Shown: positions 1 to 8,848 of the stretch, piece by piece | Numbering within the stretch: position 1 is the stretch's first letter | Layout of the letters: each line of letters starts with the position of its first letter | NCBI RefSeq assembly: GCF_030433855.1 | Contig: NZ_JARUXC010000002.1 | Location: forward strand, 1-64,000 | DNA length: 64,000 bases | Reading direction: 5' to 3' | Source: Agreia sp. PsM10 | Lineage (GTDB): Bacteria; Actinomycetota; Actinomycetes; Actinomycetales; Microbacteriaceae | The notes under the pieces: model-generated | Database searches by the model: none | What the model saw: the letters and a program-made list of their open reading frames with translations, nothing else | What the model was told of the DNA's origin: nothing | Program-made: the position numbers and the translations under genes

Positions 1-173
1 AACGGCCCTTCGACAGGCTCAGGGAACGGCCCTTCGACAGGCTCAGGGAACGGCCCTTCGACAGGCTCAGGGAACGGCCCTTCGACAGGCTCAGGGAACG
101 GCCCTTCGACAGGCTCAGGGAACGGCCCTTCGACAGGCTCAGGGAACGGCCCTTCGACAGGCTCAGGGAACGG
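1..173. repeat. Tandem array of a 24-bp palindromic repeat (family A)
   Basis: Seven head-to-tail 24-bp units plus a partial eighth fill this stretch and may continue beyond the window edge. The core CCCTTCGACAGGCTCAGGG has inverted ends (CCCT/AGGG). The array stops 4 bp before the stop codon of the minus-strand ABC ATPase gene, so it lies in its 3' flank. Single or inverted-pair copies of the same core recur at about 9.4, 15.9, 33.8, 46.5, 57.7, 60.7 and 61.9 kb. There are no unique spacers, so it is not a CRISPR array. Confidence 0.95.
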
Positions 174-177
174 GCGC

Positions 178-846
178 CTACAGCTCCTTGACCGTGCCGC
201 TCTTGATGTGCAGGCGGCGTTCTGCGCGCTTCGCGACCGCGGAGTCGTGCGTGACGATGATCAGGGTCAGCTGCTTCTCGCGCCAGATGCCCTCGAGCAG
301 CTCCATGATCTCGTCGCGCGTCTCCTCGTCGAGGCTACCCGTGGGCTCGTCGGCCAGCAGCACCTCGGGGTTCTTCACGATCGCCCGGGCGATCGCGACG
401 CGCTGTTGCTGACCGCCCGACAGTTCGGCGGGCAGGTGCAGCATGCGCTCTCCGAGACCCACCGACTCCAGCGCTGCCGATGCGCGCGAGGTGCGCTCGG
501 CGTTGGAGAGCCCCAGGGGCGCGAGCGCGGTCTCGACGTTCTCCCGCGCGGAGAGGGTGGGAATCAGGTTGAACCCCTGGAACACGAAGCCGATCTCCTT
601 GGCCCGGATGTGGGCCAGCTTCGCGTCTCCGAGCTTCGACAGCGTCGAGTCGCCGAGGGCCACCTCGCCCGATGTCGGTCGGTCGAGTGCGCCGAGCATC
701 TGCAGCAGCGTCGACTTGCCACCGCCCGTCGGGCCCTGGATGGCGACCATCTGGTCGCTCGGAATGGTGAGGGTGACGCCCTTGAGGGCGGTGACGGTGT
801 GCTTCGACTTCGTGTAGCTCTTCGTGACGTCGGTGAGTTGGTACAT
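178..846 (-). CDS. ABC exporter ATP-binding protein, MacB/LolD type
   Basis: This is the ATPase of a MacB/FtsX-type ABC system, which uses ATP hydrolysis to move substrate or extract it from the membrane. All nucleotide-binding motifs are present in 222 aa: Walker [10 protein letters not shown] at 38-46, Q-loop VFQGFN, signature LSGGQQQR at 142-149, Walker B LLADEP at 163-168 and switch His at 200. The length is normal for LolD/MacB-like ATPases. The partner permease lies 67 bp upstream on the same strand, and a two-component system diverges from that permease. This layout is typical of exporters for antimicrobial peptides or cell-envelope stress. The substrate cannot be read from sequence. 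Confidence 0.93.
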
Positions 847-913
847 GTGTCGCTCCTTCGTGGATGCGCGAGTGGTGGCTGCGCGAGTGGGGATGTGCGG
901 GTGGGTGGATGGA

Positions 914-2422
914 TCAGGCGACGGCGCGCAGCGCCTCGGCCGGGCGGAGGCGCGATGCCCTCCAGCCGCCGATCGCCCCGGCGAGCAGTCCGCCGACCAC
1001 GGCGAGTCCCACCGCGATCAGGATGACCGACACCGTCACGGGGGCGTTGAGCACCACGTCCGAGGTCGCCGCGGCCTGTGCCGCCTGACCGAAGCCGCCG
1101 CCGCCCATGCCGGGACCGCCGGCCGCCGCGCCATCCGGTGCCGCAAGCCCGCCGGCCGTCTGGGTCGACGCCGTCGCGCTGAGGGTCGGGGCCACGAGGT
1201 TCACCACGACCACGCCGACGAGTCCGATCGCGATGCCGGCGACGCCACCGATGAGCCCCTGCACGAGCGACTCCCCGGCGACCTGGCCGACGATGCGCCG
1301 GTTGCTCCAGCCGATGGCCTTCAGTGTTCCGAACTCGCGGGTGCGGCGCGTGACTCCCGAGATGGTGAACAGGATCGCGATCAGGAAGGCGGCGGCGAGC
1401 ACGATGATCGACAGCCAGGTGCCGAGGTTGCCCACGAGGGTCGACGCCGTCGACAGCGAACCCGACACGCTCGACGCGAGGTCGGACTGGGTGCTGACCG
1501 TGTTGTCGGGCAGGGCCGTCTCGAGCGAGGTCTTGAGCGAGGCGATGTCGTCGGCCGAGGAGGCCTGCACGTAGATGCTCGAGATCTTGCCGTCTTCGCC
1601 GCTCAGGCTCTGCGCGACGTCGAGGGGGATGTACACGTTCGAGGCGGTCGACGCGTCGCCGCTCGACGACTCGACGAGGCCCACGATCTCGAACGACGTG
1701 CCGCCGATGTCGATCGTGCCGCCGACGGCGAGCTCGGCGGTCGTGGCGTAGGCGCTGTCGAGCACGGCCACGTTCGTGCCGGTGTCGCCGGATGCGAGGG
1801 TGCGGCCATCGGTCAGTGTCACGGCCGAGAGCGGGCCGACAGCGGATGCCGCGGGGTCGAGACCCAGCACCGTGAACGAATCGACGTTGAACGAGGAGCC
1901 GCCCGCGCCATCCGCGCCGCCGGTCGGGGCCGTGCCTTCTGCCGCCTCGCCCGGAGCGCCGCCGGTCTGACCCTGCTGCATCTGGCTGAAGTCGGGCAGC
2001 TCGCCGTCGAAGGTCGTGTTCGTGAGCGACAGGACGCCGGCGGCGTCCGAGACGCCGCTCTCCGCCGTGACGGTGTCGAGGGCCGTCGCGTCGAACGTCG
2101 ACGTGCCCATGCCCGCAGTCAGTCGCGAGGTCGCGACGGCCGTCGTGCCGTCTGTCGTCGAGCCCGCGTCGGCGCCGAAGTCGAAGCGCTGGCCGGGCCC
2201 GTCGGTGCCGTCCTCGTCGGGGGCGGCCGCGGCCTTCGAGATGGTGATGTCCGTTCCGACTCCGTAGACGCTGCCGAGAACGGAGGTCTGGGCATCTTTG
2301 ACGCCGGCCGCAACGGAGTTGACGATGATGACGAGGGCGATGGCGAGGGCCATGCCCACGGCGATGATGATGGTCTGCTTTCGTCTGTTGACGAGTTCTC
2401 GCCGGAGGTAGGTGATGAACAT
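914..2422 (-). CDS. ABC transporter permease, MacB/FtsX family
   Basis: This 502-aa protein begins MFITYLRREL, followed by an N-terminal transmembrane helix. A large extracellular region comes next (MacB_PCD-like; rich in Ser, Thr, Gly and Asp). Three C-terminal helices follow, and the motif TREFGTLKAIGWS is characteristic of FtsX-type permeases. A Gly/Ala-rich insert containing GMGGGGFG lies between the last helices. The ATG at 2422 is chosen because AAGGAG sits 5 nt before it; the frame stays open upstream but would run through the promoter and the opposite gene. It probably works with the ATPase at 178-846 and is probably controlled by the divergent response regulator. Confidence 0.92.
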   Translation of the reverse strand: MFITYLRRELVNRRKQTIIIAVGMALAIALVIIVNSVAAGVKDAQTSVLGSVYGVGTDITISKAAAAPDEDGTDGPGQRFDFGADAGSTTDGTTAVATSRLTAGMGTSTFDATALDTVTAESGVSDAAGVLSLTNTTFDGELPDFSQMQQGQTGGAPGEAAEGTAPTGGADGAGGSSFNVDSFTVLGLDPAASAVGPLSAVTLTDGRTLASGDTGTNVAVLDSAYATTAELAVGGTIDIGGTSFEIVGLVESSSGDASTASNVYIPLDVAQSLSGEDGKISSIYVQASSADDIASLKTSLETALPDNTVSTQSDLASSVSGSLSTASTLVGNLGTWLSIIVLAAAFLIAILFTISGVTRRTREFGTLKAIGWSNRRIVGQVAGESLVQGLIGGVAGIAIGLVGVVVVNLVAPTLSATASTQTAGGLAAPDGAAAGGPGMGGGGFGQAAQAAATSDVVLNAPVTVSVILIAVGLAVVGGLLAGAIGGWRASRLRPAEALRAVA

Positions 2423-2490
2423 GGGGGCTCCTTGGGAAGGCGGTGTCGGTGCGGGTGGTCCGCGGTCACACGGTATGGACGCCACCCCGG

Positions 2491-2570
2491 CGAGGCTTAT
2501 GACGAGGCTATGAATCGGACAAGAGGAGAGGGCTCGCGTGGTCCACAGCCGATCGCAGCCTGATTCATAG
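2491..2570. promoter_or_regulatory. Candidate response-regulator binding region in divergent promoter
   Basis: The gap between the divergent permease and response-regulator genes holds a tandem direct repeat, CGAGGCTTATGA at 2491 and CGAGGCTATGA at 2503. It also holds a spaced inverted repeat, CTATGAATC at 2508-2516 and GATTCATAG at 2562-2570. OmpR-family regulators commonly bind tandem direct repeats. That this regulator binds here is inferred from position only. Confidence 0.4.
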
Positions 2571-2605
2571 AATCCGCATAGGAACGGGGTCGATACTTGG
2601 GGCTT

Positions 2606-3346
2606 GTGACCGAGACCCACGCTTCCGCCTCCCGCCCCAAGATCACCCGGGCCGACGGCTCGCCCGTGCGAGCCCTCGTCGTCGACGACGAGGCCACGCT
2701 CACCGACCTGCTCCAGATGGCCCTGCGCTACGAGGGGTGGGAGATCCGCACGGCGGGCGACGGTCAGACCGCGCTGCGCATCGCCCGCGAATTCAAGCCC
2801 GACGTGATCGTGCTCGACATCATGCTGCCCGACATCGACGGCCTCGCCGTGCTGCAGCGCCTGCGCGCCGACGGGCAGGAGACGCCCGTGCTGTTCCTCA
2901 CGGCCAAGGACGCGCTCGACGACCGCATCGCCGGCCTCACCGCGGGCGGCGACGACTATGTGACCAAGCCGTTCAGCCTCGAAGAACTGGTGGCCCGCCT
3001 GCGCGGGCTCATCCGTCGTTCGACCCTGACGCTCACCGACGCGTTCGACCCGGAGGTCTCGATCGGCGACCTCGTGCTGAACGAGGACAGCCACGAGGTG
3101 CACCGCGGCGGCGACCCGATCGAGCTCACGGCGACCGAGTTCGAACTGCTGAGGTTCCTGATGCGCAACCCCCGCCGTGTGCTGTCGAAGGCCCAGATCC
3201 TCGACCGGGTCTGGAGCTACGACTTCGGCGGCCGCTCCAGCGTGGTCGAGATCTACATCTCGTACCTGCGCAAGAAGGTGGATGCCGGACGCCCGCAGAT
3301 GATCCACACCGTACGCGGCGCCGGCTACATCCTCAAAGCGGCCTGA
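2606..3346 (+). CDS. OmpR/PhoB-family response regulator
   Basis: This is the DNA-binding half of a two-component system. An N-terminal receiver domain (about residues 22-135) carries the phosphoacceptor Asp at 71 in VIVLDIMLPD and the conserved Lys at 121 in VTKPF. A C-terminal winged-helix domain follows, with the family-typical stretches FELLRFLMRNP and VWSYDFGG. A GTG start at 2606 gives 246 aa; a TTG at 2597 would add three residues. Neither has a strong ribosome-binding site, so the start is uncertain. The histidine kinase follows 29 bp downstream. The divergent ABC exporter is the obvious candidate target. It resembles the actinobacterial MprA/TcrX group. Confidence 0.93.
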   Translation: MTETHASASRPKITRADGSPVRALVVDDEATLTDLLQMALRYEGWEIRTAGDGQTALRIAREFKPDVIVLDIMLPDIDGLAVLQRLRADGQETPVLFLTAKDALDDRIAGLTAGGDDYVTKPFSLEELVARLRGLIRRSTLTLTDAFDPEVSIGDLVLNEDSHEVHRGGDPIELTATEFELLRFLMRNPRRVLSKAQILDRVWSYDFGGRSSVVEIYISYLRKKVDAGRPQMIHTVRGAGYILKAA

Positions 3347-3375
3347 GCGCCGTCCGGCCTGCACCCGTGCGATCC

Positions 3376-4863
3376 ATGACCCTGCGCAATCGGCTCATCC
3401 TGAGCGTTCTCGCCCTGATCGCTCTTGTCGGGCTGATCATCGGCGTGGTCTCGTCGCTCGCCCTCAACGGGTTCCTCCTCGCACGGCTCGACACCCAGCT
3501 GCAGACGGCCACCAATAGGTCGCTCATGTCGATCGACGGGCCTCGGCCCGACTCCCCGAGCTCGGGCAGCACCGGATCCTCCGGAGATCCCGCCTTCGTG
3601 GGAGGCCCCGGCCAGGCCGCGGGAACCCTGGGCGGCTTCAGCCTCGGGGGAGTAGTGGACCGCGCCGCGATCGTCGACTCCGCCGGGGTGCTGCAGCAGC
3701 TCACGAGCGAGCAGCTCGACACCCTCTCCTCGCTCGCGGCGTCGGGCGAGCCCCAGACGGTGAACCTGGGCGGGTCGCTCGGCGACTACCGGGTGGCGTT
3801 CGACCTCTCCGACTCGGGCAACGGCATCGTCGTGGGTCTTCCCCTCGCCGACGTCACGGCGACGGTGACGCAGCTCGTGATCGTGACCGTTCTCGTGACG
3901 ATCGGCGGCCTCGTGGTGGCCGCGCTTCTCGGAACCGTGCTCATCCGCCTGGCGCTGCGGCCGCTCGATCGCGTCGTCGCCACGGCGACCCGGGTGACCC
4001 GGTTGCAGCTCGACCGGGGCGATGTCGCGCTCGCCGAGCGGGTTCCGGATGCCGACACCGATCCGCGCACCGAGGTGGGCAGGGTGGGCGCCTCGCTCAA
4101 CAAGCTGCTCGGACACGTGGCCTCCGCCCTGACGTCGCGGCAGGCGAGCGAGAACAAGGTGCGCCAGTTCGTGGCCGACGCCAGCCATGAGCTGCGCACG
4201 CCCCTCGCCTCGATCCGCGGCTATGCGGAGCTGACCCGGCGCGGCGACTTCGACCTGCCGCCCGACGTCACGCACTCCCTCGGACGCATCGAGTCAGAGG
4301 CCACGCGCATGACGAGCCTCGTCGAGGATCTGCTGCTGCTCGCCCGACTCGACGAGGGCCCCTCGATCGAGACGGCTCCGGTCGACCTCACCCGTGTGCT
4401 CGTCGACGCCGTGAGCGATGCCCATGTCGCAGCCGGCGACCACGAGTGGGTGCTCGATCTTCCCGAGGAGCCCATCGAGGTCTCGGGCGACGGGCCCCGG
4501 CTGTACCAGGTGGCGTCGAACCTGCTCGCGAACGCACGAGTGCACACGCCCGCCGGCACCGAGGTGACCGTGGCGCTCGCGTCGGGGGTCGACGCATCCG
4601 GGGTTCCGAGTGCGATCATCACCGTGTCCGACGACGGTCCCGGCATCGATCCCGTGCTGGTCGAGACCCTGTTCGAGCGATTCGTGCGCGGCGACGTGTC
4701 GAGGTTCCGCCAGGCGGGCTCGACCTCCACCGGGCTCGGTCTCGCCATCGTGCGGGCCGTGGTGGATGCACACGGCGGCAGCGTCTCGGTCGAGTCGCGT
4801 CCCGGCGCCACCGCGTTCCGCATCACGCTGCCGAAGCGAGCGGTGGGCGCGGCCGCTCGCTGA
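3376..4863 (+). CDS. Membrane sensor histidine kinase
   Basis: This is the sensor kinase partner of the upstream response regulator (495 aa). The order is a first transmembrane helix (about 7-29), an extracellular sensor region of about 135 residues rich in Ser and Gly, a second helix (about 170-192), a HAMP linker, a dimerisation domain with phosphoacceptor His271 in DASHELRTPLASIRGY, and an HATPase domain ending in TGLGLAIVRAVVDAHGG. The ATG at 3376 is used; a GTG three codons upstream is possible. The gene ends 1 nt from the convergent 3' end of the next gene. The ligand is unknown. Confidence 0.93.
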   Translation: MTLRNRLILSVLALIALVGLIIGVVSSLALNGFLLARLDTQLQTATNRSLMSIDGPRPDSPSSGSTGSSGDPAFVGGPGQAAGTLGGFSLGGVVDRAAIVDSAGVLQQLTSEQLDTLSSLAASGEPQTVNLGGSLGDYRVAFDLSDSGNGIVVGLPLADVTATVTQLVIVTVLVTIGGLVVAALLGTVLIRLALRPLDRVVATATRVTRLQLDRGDVALAERVPDADTDPRTEVGRVGASLNKLLGHVASALTSRQASENKVRQFVADASHELRTPLASIRGYAELTRRGDFDLPPDVTHSLGRIESEATRMTSLVEDLLLLARLDEGPSIETAPVDLTRVLVDAVSDAHVAAGDHEWVLDLPEEPIEVSGDGPRLYQVASNLLANARVHTPAGTEVTVALASGVDASGVPSAIITVSDDGPGIDPVLVETLFERFVRGDVSRFRQAGSTSTGLGLAIVRAVVDAHGGSVSVESRPGATAFRITLPKRAVGAAAR

Positions 4864-4864
4864 C

Positions 4865-6121
4865 TCAGCCTGCGGCAGCGGCGCTCGCCGCATCGCGGAG
4901 CTGGGCGAAGCGGCTCTCGGCCGTGTCCGCGGTCGTCGACACCACCGTGACGAACGCGCTGTCGCCGGGCGGCGCGGCAGTGCCGCCCGAGTAGGCCGTC
5001 AGCCAGCCGTCGAGAGCGGCCTGACCCGCTTCGAATTCGGCGTCGGCCTTCTCGAGCCAGGCGCTGTACTCGGGCAGGGGAACGCTGGAGTTCAACGGCG
5101 TCTCCTTGGCGAACCGGGCCGCCGACTCGGTGTCGACCGCGGAGCGCTGCGACCAGAGATCGGCCGCGAGAACGCAGTAGTCGGCGAGGGCGGTCACGGG
5201 GCAGTGATCGGAGTAGAACGCGGCGGCGTCGTCGTCGAAGCGGGTGTTCACCGCGCTGTTCGCCGCACCGTAGCTCTCGCGCGCCGGGCTCGCGAGTGGC
5301 TGACAGGGTGCATCGCCCGAGCAGGCGAACTCGACCGTGCCGCTGGTGGTGGCGACCTGCTCGGACTGCCCGGGCGGAACCATCAGCGGTGTGGCGGTGG
5401 CGGCCGTCTCGGATGCGCGTGCGTCGGCGATCGGCCGGAGTCGCGTGAGCGAATCGCAGAGGGTGTCGAGGGTCTCGAGCTGGGTTCTGCCGTCGGAGAG
5501 CAGCTCGTTCGCCGCTGCGGCCAGGGGCGCGATCGATTCGGCCGCCTCGTCGACGCGGGCGTTCACGGATTCGTCGGTCGAACGCTGGGCAGGCGACGGA
5601 GTCGTCGGAGGCGGTACGTCGGCGAGAGCATCGAACCGGCTCCGCGTCCCGTCGAGGGCGGCGCACTGCTCCGCCAGAGCGTCGTAGGCACGCGGGGTCT
5701 GCGAGAACTCGTCGTACTTCGTCTCGAGCGTGATGCCGATCGAGGTCACGCCGAGCCCGGCGATCGCCTCCGCCGACCAGCTGCTGCGGAACTCGTTCAC
5801 AGCCGTCACGTAGGCCTTGGATCGGGAATCGGGATCGGATGCGGGCCGATCGTCCGATCCGCCCGACCCGGTGGCAGCGACGATCAGTGAGGTTCCCCCG
5901 GCGACAAGCGTGAGCCAGAAGGCGACGCTGAGGGCCACCCGGAAGGCGCGTCGGTGGCGACGCGGGGCGACGGGCTTGTCGAACGGCACCGTCGTTGCGC
6001 GTTTGAGGCGGGCACCCGAACTCGGGCCGGACGGCACGAGCTCGGGCATGTCGGGCGTGCTTCCCGGCGCGAGGTGGTGGCTCGCGCCGACCGTCGGAAA
6101 CCGCGCGTCGTTCTTGGCCAT
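4865..6121 (-). CDS. Hypothetical membrane-anchored protein, single TM
   Basis: I do not recognise a family. The 418-aa protein has a roughly 60-residue cytoplasmic N-terminus with basic residues (RRHRRAF), then one hydrophobic helix (about 62-85). The remainder is a predicted extracellular domain, mostly helical and Ala/Asp-rich. It has a few cysteines (AEQCAA, FACSGDAPC, DYCVLA), so disulfides are possible. GGAG precedes the ATG at 6121. It is convergent with the histidine kinase gene with 1 nt between stops, and divergent from the sortase-substrate gene at 6250. A link to the two-component system is possible but not shown. Confidence 0.75.
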   Translation of the reverse strand: MAKNDARFPTVGASHHLAPGSTPDMPELVPSGPSSGARLKRATTVPFDKPVAPRRHRRAFRVALSVAFWLTLVAGGTSLIVAATGSGGSDDRPASDPDSRSKAYVTAVNEFRSSWSAEAIAGLGVTSIGITLETKYDEFSQTPRAYDALAEQCAALDGTRSRFDALADVPPPTTPSPAQRSTDESVNARVDEAAESIAPLAAAANELLSDGRTQLETLDTLCDSLTRLRPIADARASETAATATPLMVPPGQSEQVATTSGTVEFACSGDAPCQPLASPARESYGAANSAVNTRFDDDAAAFYSDHCPVTALADYCVLAADLWSQRSAVDTESAARFAKETPLNSSVPLPEYSAWLEKADAEFEAGQAALDGWLTAYSGGTAAPPGDSAFVTVVSTTADTAESRFAQLRDAASAAAAG

Positions 6122-6249
6122 CTGTTCTCCGGGTGCGTGAGTCGGCGGTGCATCATCGACAGAACCCGCCCCCTGTGGGCCCTGTGAGCTATAGTACTGA
6201 TGCTGGGGGAAAAGAAACGTTCTCGTAACCGAATTGGATTTCCCGCACA

Positions 6250-7146
6250 GTGAGTACTAGTTCACTCCGTCGCCGCATGGTCGACCGTCCCACCGCCGCG
6301 ACGCGTGCTGCGGCTCTCGTGGCCGCCGCAGCGGCCCTCGTCGCTGGCCTCGTCTCTGCCGACCCGCTGAGCGCACCGCTCGCGGCATCCGCCGCTGAGG
6401 CCGCTCCGGGCGTCCTCACGATCAGTGCGTCATCCCTCAGCGTCGCACAGGGAGACCGGGCCTTCATCAGCGTCCACCGCAGCGGCGGCGCAGACGGGGT
6501 CGTCGGCGTCGATGTCGACTCGCAGGTGCTGCCCGCCGAGCTCGCTGCTGTGATCGCCCCCATCGACACCCAGGTCACCTTCCTCGACCACGACACCGCC
6601 GACAAGGTGATTCCGATCGTCTTTCTCGGCGACGCGCCGGGTGATCTGCCCGTCGGCGGCGATGTGCCATCGGGCGGCGATGTGCCGCCGAGTGATCCGA
6701 CGGATGCGCCGGGTCTCGGGGGTGGATCGGCGAGGGCAGCGACGTCGGTCTCCACAGACCACGCGGTCTCGCGGGCGATCGCTGCGGCCGAGGCGGGCAG
6801 TGCTCCGTTCACCGTCTCGCTGTCGGCTCCCACGGGCGGCGGCGTTCTCGGCACCCCGTCGACCGTCTCCGTCCTGGTCGCCACGCCGCCCACGACGACG
6901 CCGGTCGACGGCGGGTCGGATTCCGGGGGATCGGGCACAGGAGGAACGACCACGCCGGGCTCCACCGCGCCGGGTTCCAGCACCAGGAACAGCACGGGAA
7001 CGACCAGTCCCGTCGGCGGCGATCGTTCTCTGGCCGATACGGGGGCCCACGCGATGCTGCCCTTCATCGGGGCGACTCTGGCCGCCATCCTGGGTCTCGC
7101 CGCCGTGCTGTTCGTGCGCCGACGCCGCAGGCCCGAATCGACCTGA
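6250..7146 (+). CDS. Cell-wall surface protein with LAxTG sorting signal
   Basis: This 298-aa secreted protein has a GTG start and an Arg-rich N-terminus, followed by a long Ala-rich signal peptide (about 17-50, ending near AASAAEAAPG). A single domain at about 55-200 resembles a Calx-beta fold: it begins VLTISASSLSVAQGD and has the strand pattern VTFLDHDTADKVIPI. A Gly/Ser/Thr-rich wall-spanning stalk follows. The C-terminus is a sortase signal: LADTG, a hydrophobic helix and the tail RRRRRPEST. LAxTG is the class E sortase variant usual in high-GC actinobacteria. No sortase gene is in this window. The binding target is unknown. Confidence 0.82.
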   Translation: MSTSSLRRRMVDRPTAATRAAALVAAAAALVAGLVSADPLSAPLAASAAEAAPGVLTISASSLSVAQGDRAFISVHRSGGADGVVGVDVDSQVLPAELAAVIAPIDTQVTFLDHDTADKVIPIVFLGDAPGDLPVGGDVPSGGDVPPSDPTDAPGLGGGSARAATSVSTDHAVSRAIAAAEAGSAPFTVSLSAPTGGGVLGTPSTVSVLVATPPTTTPVDGGSDSGGSGTGGTTTPGSTAPGSSTRNSTGTTSPVGGDRSLADTGAHAMLPFIGATLAAILGLAAVLFVRRRRRPEST

Positions 7147-7173
7147 GTCGCACAGACGCGGCGGGCGGCCAGA

Positions 7174-8112
7174 ATGGAGGGCATGGCCTTCCTGACCCTC
7201 CGCGCGGATCAGCGCGCCGACGTGCGCATTCTCGACCTCGACACGGGCGAGACGTCTGTCGTCTTCAGCTCGAGCTCGCTGTTCGTCGAGGCGCCGAACT
7301 GGCATCCCGGGGGCGAATGGCTCGTGCTCAACGTGGAGGGCGGTCTGGTGCGCCTGCGCGCAGACGGGTCACCGGCGCTCGAGCCGATGCACGTGCCCGC
7401 ACCGCTCGTGCTGAACAACGATCACGTGATCTCGCCCGACGGGCACCACCTTCTGGTCTCCGCCCGCGACGGCCGGCTGTACCGGCTTCCGTGGGGCGGC
7501 GGTGCCGCGACGCCGGTGACCGAGCTGCCCGACCCGGCGTTGCGGTTCAAGTACTACCTGCACGGGGTCTCCTCCGACGGCCTGACGCTCGCCGCCATCG
7601 GGGGCGGCCTCGACGCATCCGGCGACTGGGTGACCAACGTCTACACGCTGCCGGCCTCGGGCGGGCCGCACACGCAGCTCACCGACGACGCGTTCGCCGA
7701 CGACGGGGCCGACTTCTCGGCCGACGGCGAGTGGATCTGGTTCAACTCCGAGCGGGCCGGCGAGTACCCGGGCCATGCGCAGCTGTTCCGCATGCGCACC
7801 GACGGCACGGAGCTCACGCGGGTCACGCACGATGATCGAGTGAACTGGTTCCCGCATCCCTCGCCGGACGGGCGGCACGTGCTCTACCTCAGCTACCCGG
7901 TCGGGACGACGGGCCATCCGCCGAACCTCGAGGTCGAGCTGAAACTCATCGAGCTCGCGTCGGGAACGGTGACCACGATCGACTCGTTCCTGGGCGGGCA
8001 GGGCACGACGAACGTGCCCGGCTGGTCACCGGATGGCCGCCGCGTCGCCTACGTCGCCTATCCGACGACGGAGGGCGCGAGCGGCGACCTGCGCCCGGCG
8101 CATCAGCGATAG
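7174..8112 (+). CDS. TolB-like beta-propeller (PD40 repeats) protein
   Basis: The 312-aa protein consists of repeated WD40-like (PD40) blades: several segments of the type SPDGHHLLVSA, SADGEWIWFNSE, SPDGRHVLYLS and SPDGRRVAYVA. This is typical of TolB-type propellers. No signal peptide is visible, so it is probably cytosolic. ATG codons at 7174 and 7183 are both possible; GGAGG at 7176-7180 is too close to the second to decide. Its 3' end overlaps the convergent DUF4190 gene by 10 nt. Related proteins are usually annotated as TolB family or translocation protein TolB, with no proven role in actinobacteria. Confidence 0.8.
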   Translation: MEGMAFLTLRADQRADVRILDLDTGETSVVFSSSSLFVEAPNWHPGGEWLVLNVEGGLVRLRADGSPALEPMHVPAPLVLNNDHVISPDGHHLLVSARDGRLYRLPWGGGAATPVTELPDPALRFKYYLHGVSSDGLTLAAIGGGLDASGDWVTNVYTLPASGGPHTQLTDDAFADDGADFSADGEWIWFNSERAGEYPGHAQLFRMRTDGTELTRVTHDDRVNWFPHPSPDGRHVLYLSYPVGTTGHPPNLEVELKLIELASGTVTTIDSFLGGQGTTNVPGWSPDGRRVAYVAYPTTEGASGDLRPAHQR

Positions 8113-8525
8113 GAACCGATGGCGCCGACCGCTCCGAGGAAGAGCGCCCCGAAGAAGAACAGGGCGGCGAGCAGGTAGCCCGCGAGGCCGATGTAGCCGA
8201 GGATGAGGCCGGCGATCGTGATGCCGCGACCGTCGTCGCCCGTGCGCTTGATCTGCGCCAGTGCGATGTGCCCGGTGACCACCGGAACGATCGCGAACCC
8301 GAGCACTCCGAGGACCAGGGTGATGATGCCCAGCACGTTGGTCGGCCGCACGGGCTGGTAGCCGTACTGCGGGGATGCCGGGGTGGCCGGCTGGGCGGGG
8401 GCCGTCGGCGGGGTGCCGGGCAGCGGTGTGGTGGCCGTGAGGTCGGGGGTGATCGTCGCCGTATCGGTCGTGTCGGTCGTGTCGGGCGTGTTCGGGGTGT
8501 CTGGGGTGAGTGTCGAAGTTGTCAT
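8103..8525 (-). CDS. DUF4190 small membrane protein
   Basis: The 140-aa protein has a disordered, Thr/Pro-rich N-terminus (about 1-50, repeated TPDT and DTT) and then a DUF4190 domain with two hydrophobic stretches. The domain begins NVLGIITLVLGVLGF and contains the family-typical link GHIALAQIKRTGDDGRG between helices. The C-terminus is AVGAIGSYR. Such proteins are common small membrane proteins of actinobacteria with no assigned role. The 3' end overlaps the convergent TolB-like gene by 10 nt. Confidence 0.85.
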   Translation of the reverse strand: MTTSTLTPDTPNTPDTTDTTDTATITPDLTATTPLPGTPPTAPAQPATPASPQYGYQPVRPTNVLGIITLVLGVLGFAIVPVVTGHIALAQIKRTGDDGRGITIAGLILGYIGLAGYLLAALFFFGALFLGAVGAIGSYR

Positions 8526-8639
8526 GCTTCAACGCTACGAACGGGGCCGCTGCCGGGCATCGGACCCGGGACGTGTTCTCGTAGTACCACGGCATGATCC
8601 GGCGCCGCACTTGCATGGCTCCGGCGCATAACGTACAGT

Positions 8640-8802
8640 GAACGAAGCCAAAGACCGCCGGTTATCGCCGTGCCCGCATTCGACTCGCTCGAACGCAGAC
8701 GCTGTGATCGAAGGTTCACGTCCGTGAAGACCTGCGCAGGAACAGTCAGTAAACGCACACTCGTGTGCATTCGCTCCGGCCTCCTGCGCCGGAGCTTTTT
8801 TT
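8640..8802 (+). promoter_or_regulatory. Ribosomal protein L10 leader with attenuator hairpin
   Basis: The leader of rplJ begins near the AGCCAAAGACCGCCGG stretch typical of actinobacterial L10 leaders. It ends in a strong hairpin: arms GCTCCGGC (8773-8780) and GCCGGAGC (8788-8795), followed by seven T residues (8796-8802), about 46 nt before the rplJ start. In the known system, the L10-L12 complex binds the leader RNA and represses its own operon. The terminal hairpin suggests transcription attenuation here. The leader identification is by recall and location. Confidence 0.75.
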
Positions 8803-8848
8803 GTGGGGTGAGCCTGGGGCTACCGGCATTGAAACCACAAGGAGCGCC

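Noticed and set aside
1-173. CRISPR array
   Set aside because: The repeats are directly abutting with no unique spacers, and there are no cas genes nearby.
824-2563. Long open frame antisense to the ABC permease (plus strand)
   Set aside because: High-GC shadow frame. The product is low-complexity Arg/Gly/Asp-rich, while the minus-strand permease has real motifs and a good ribosome-binding site.
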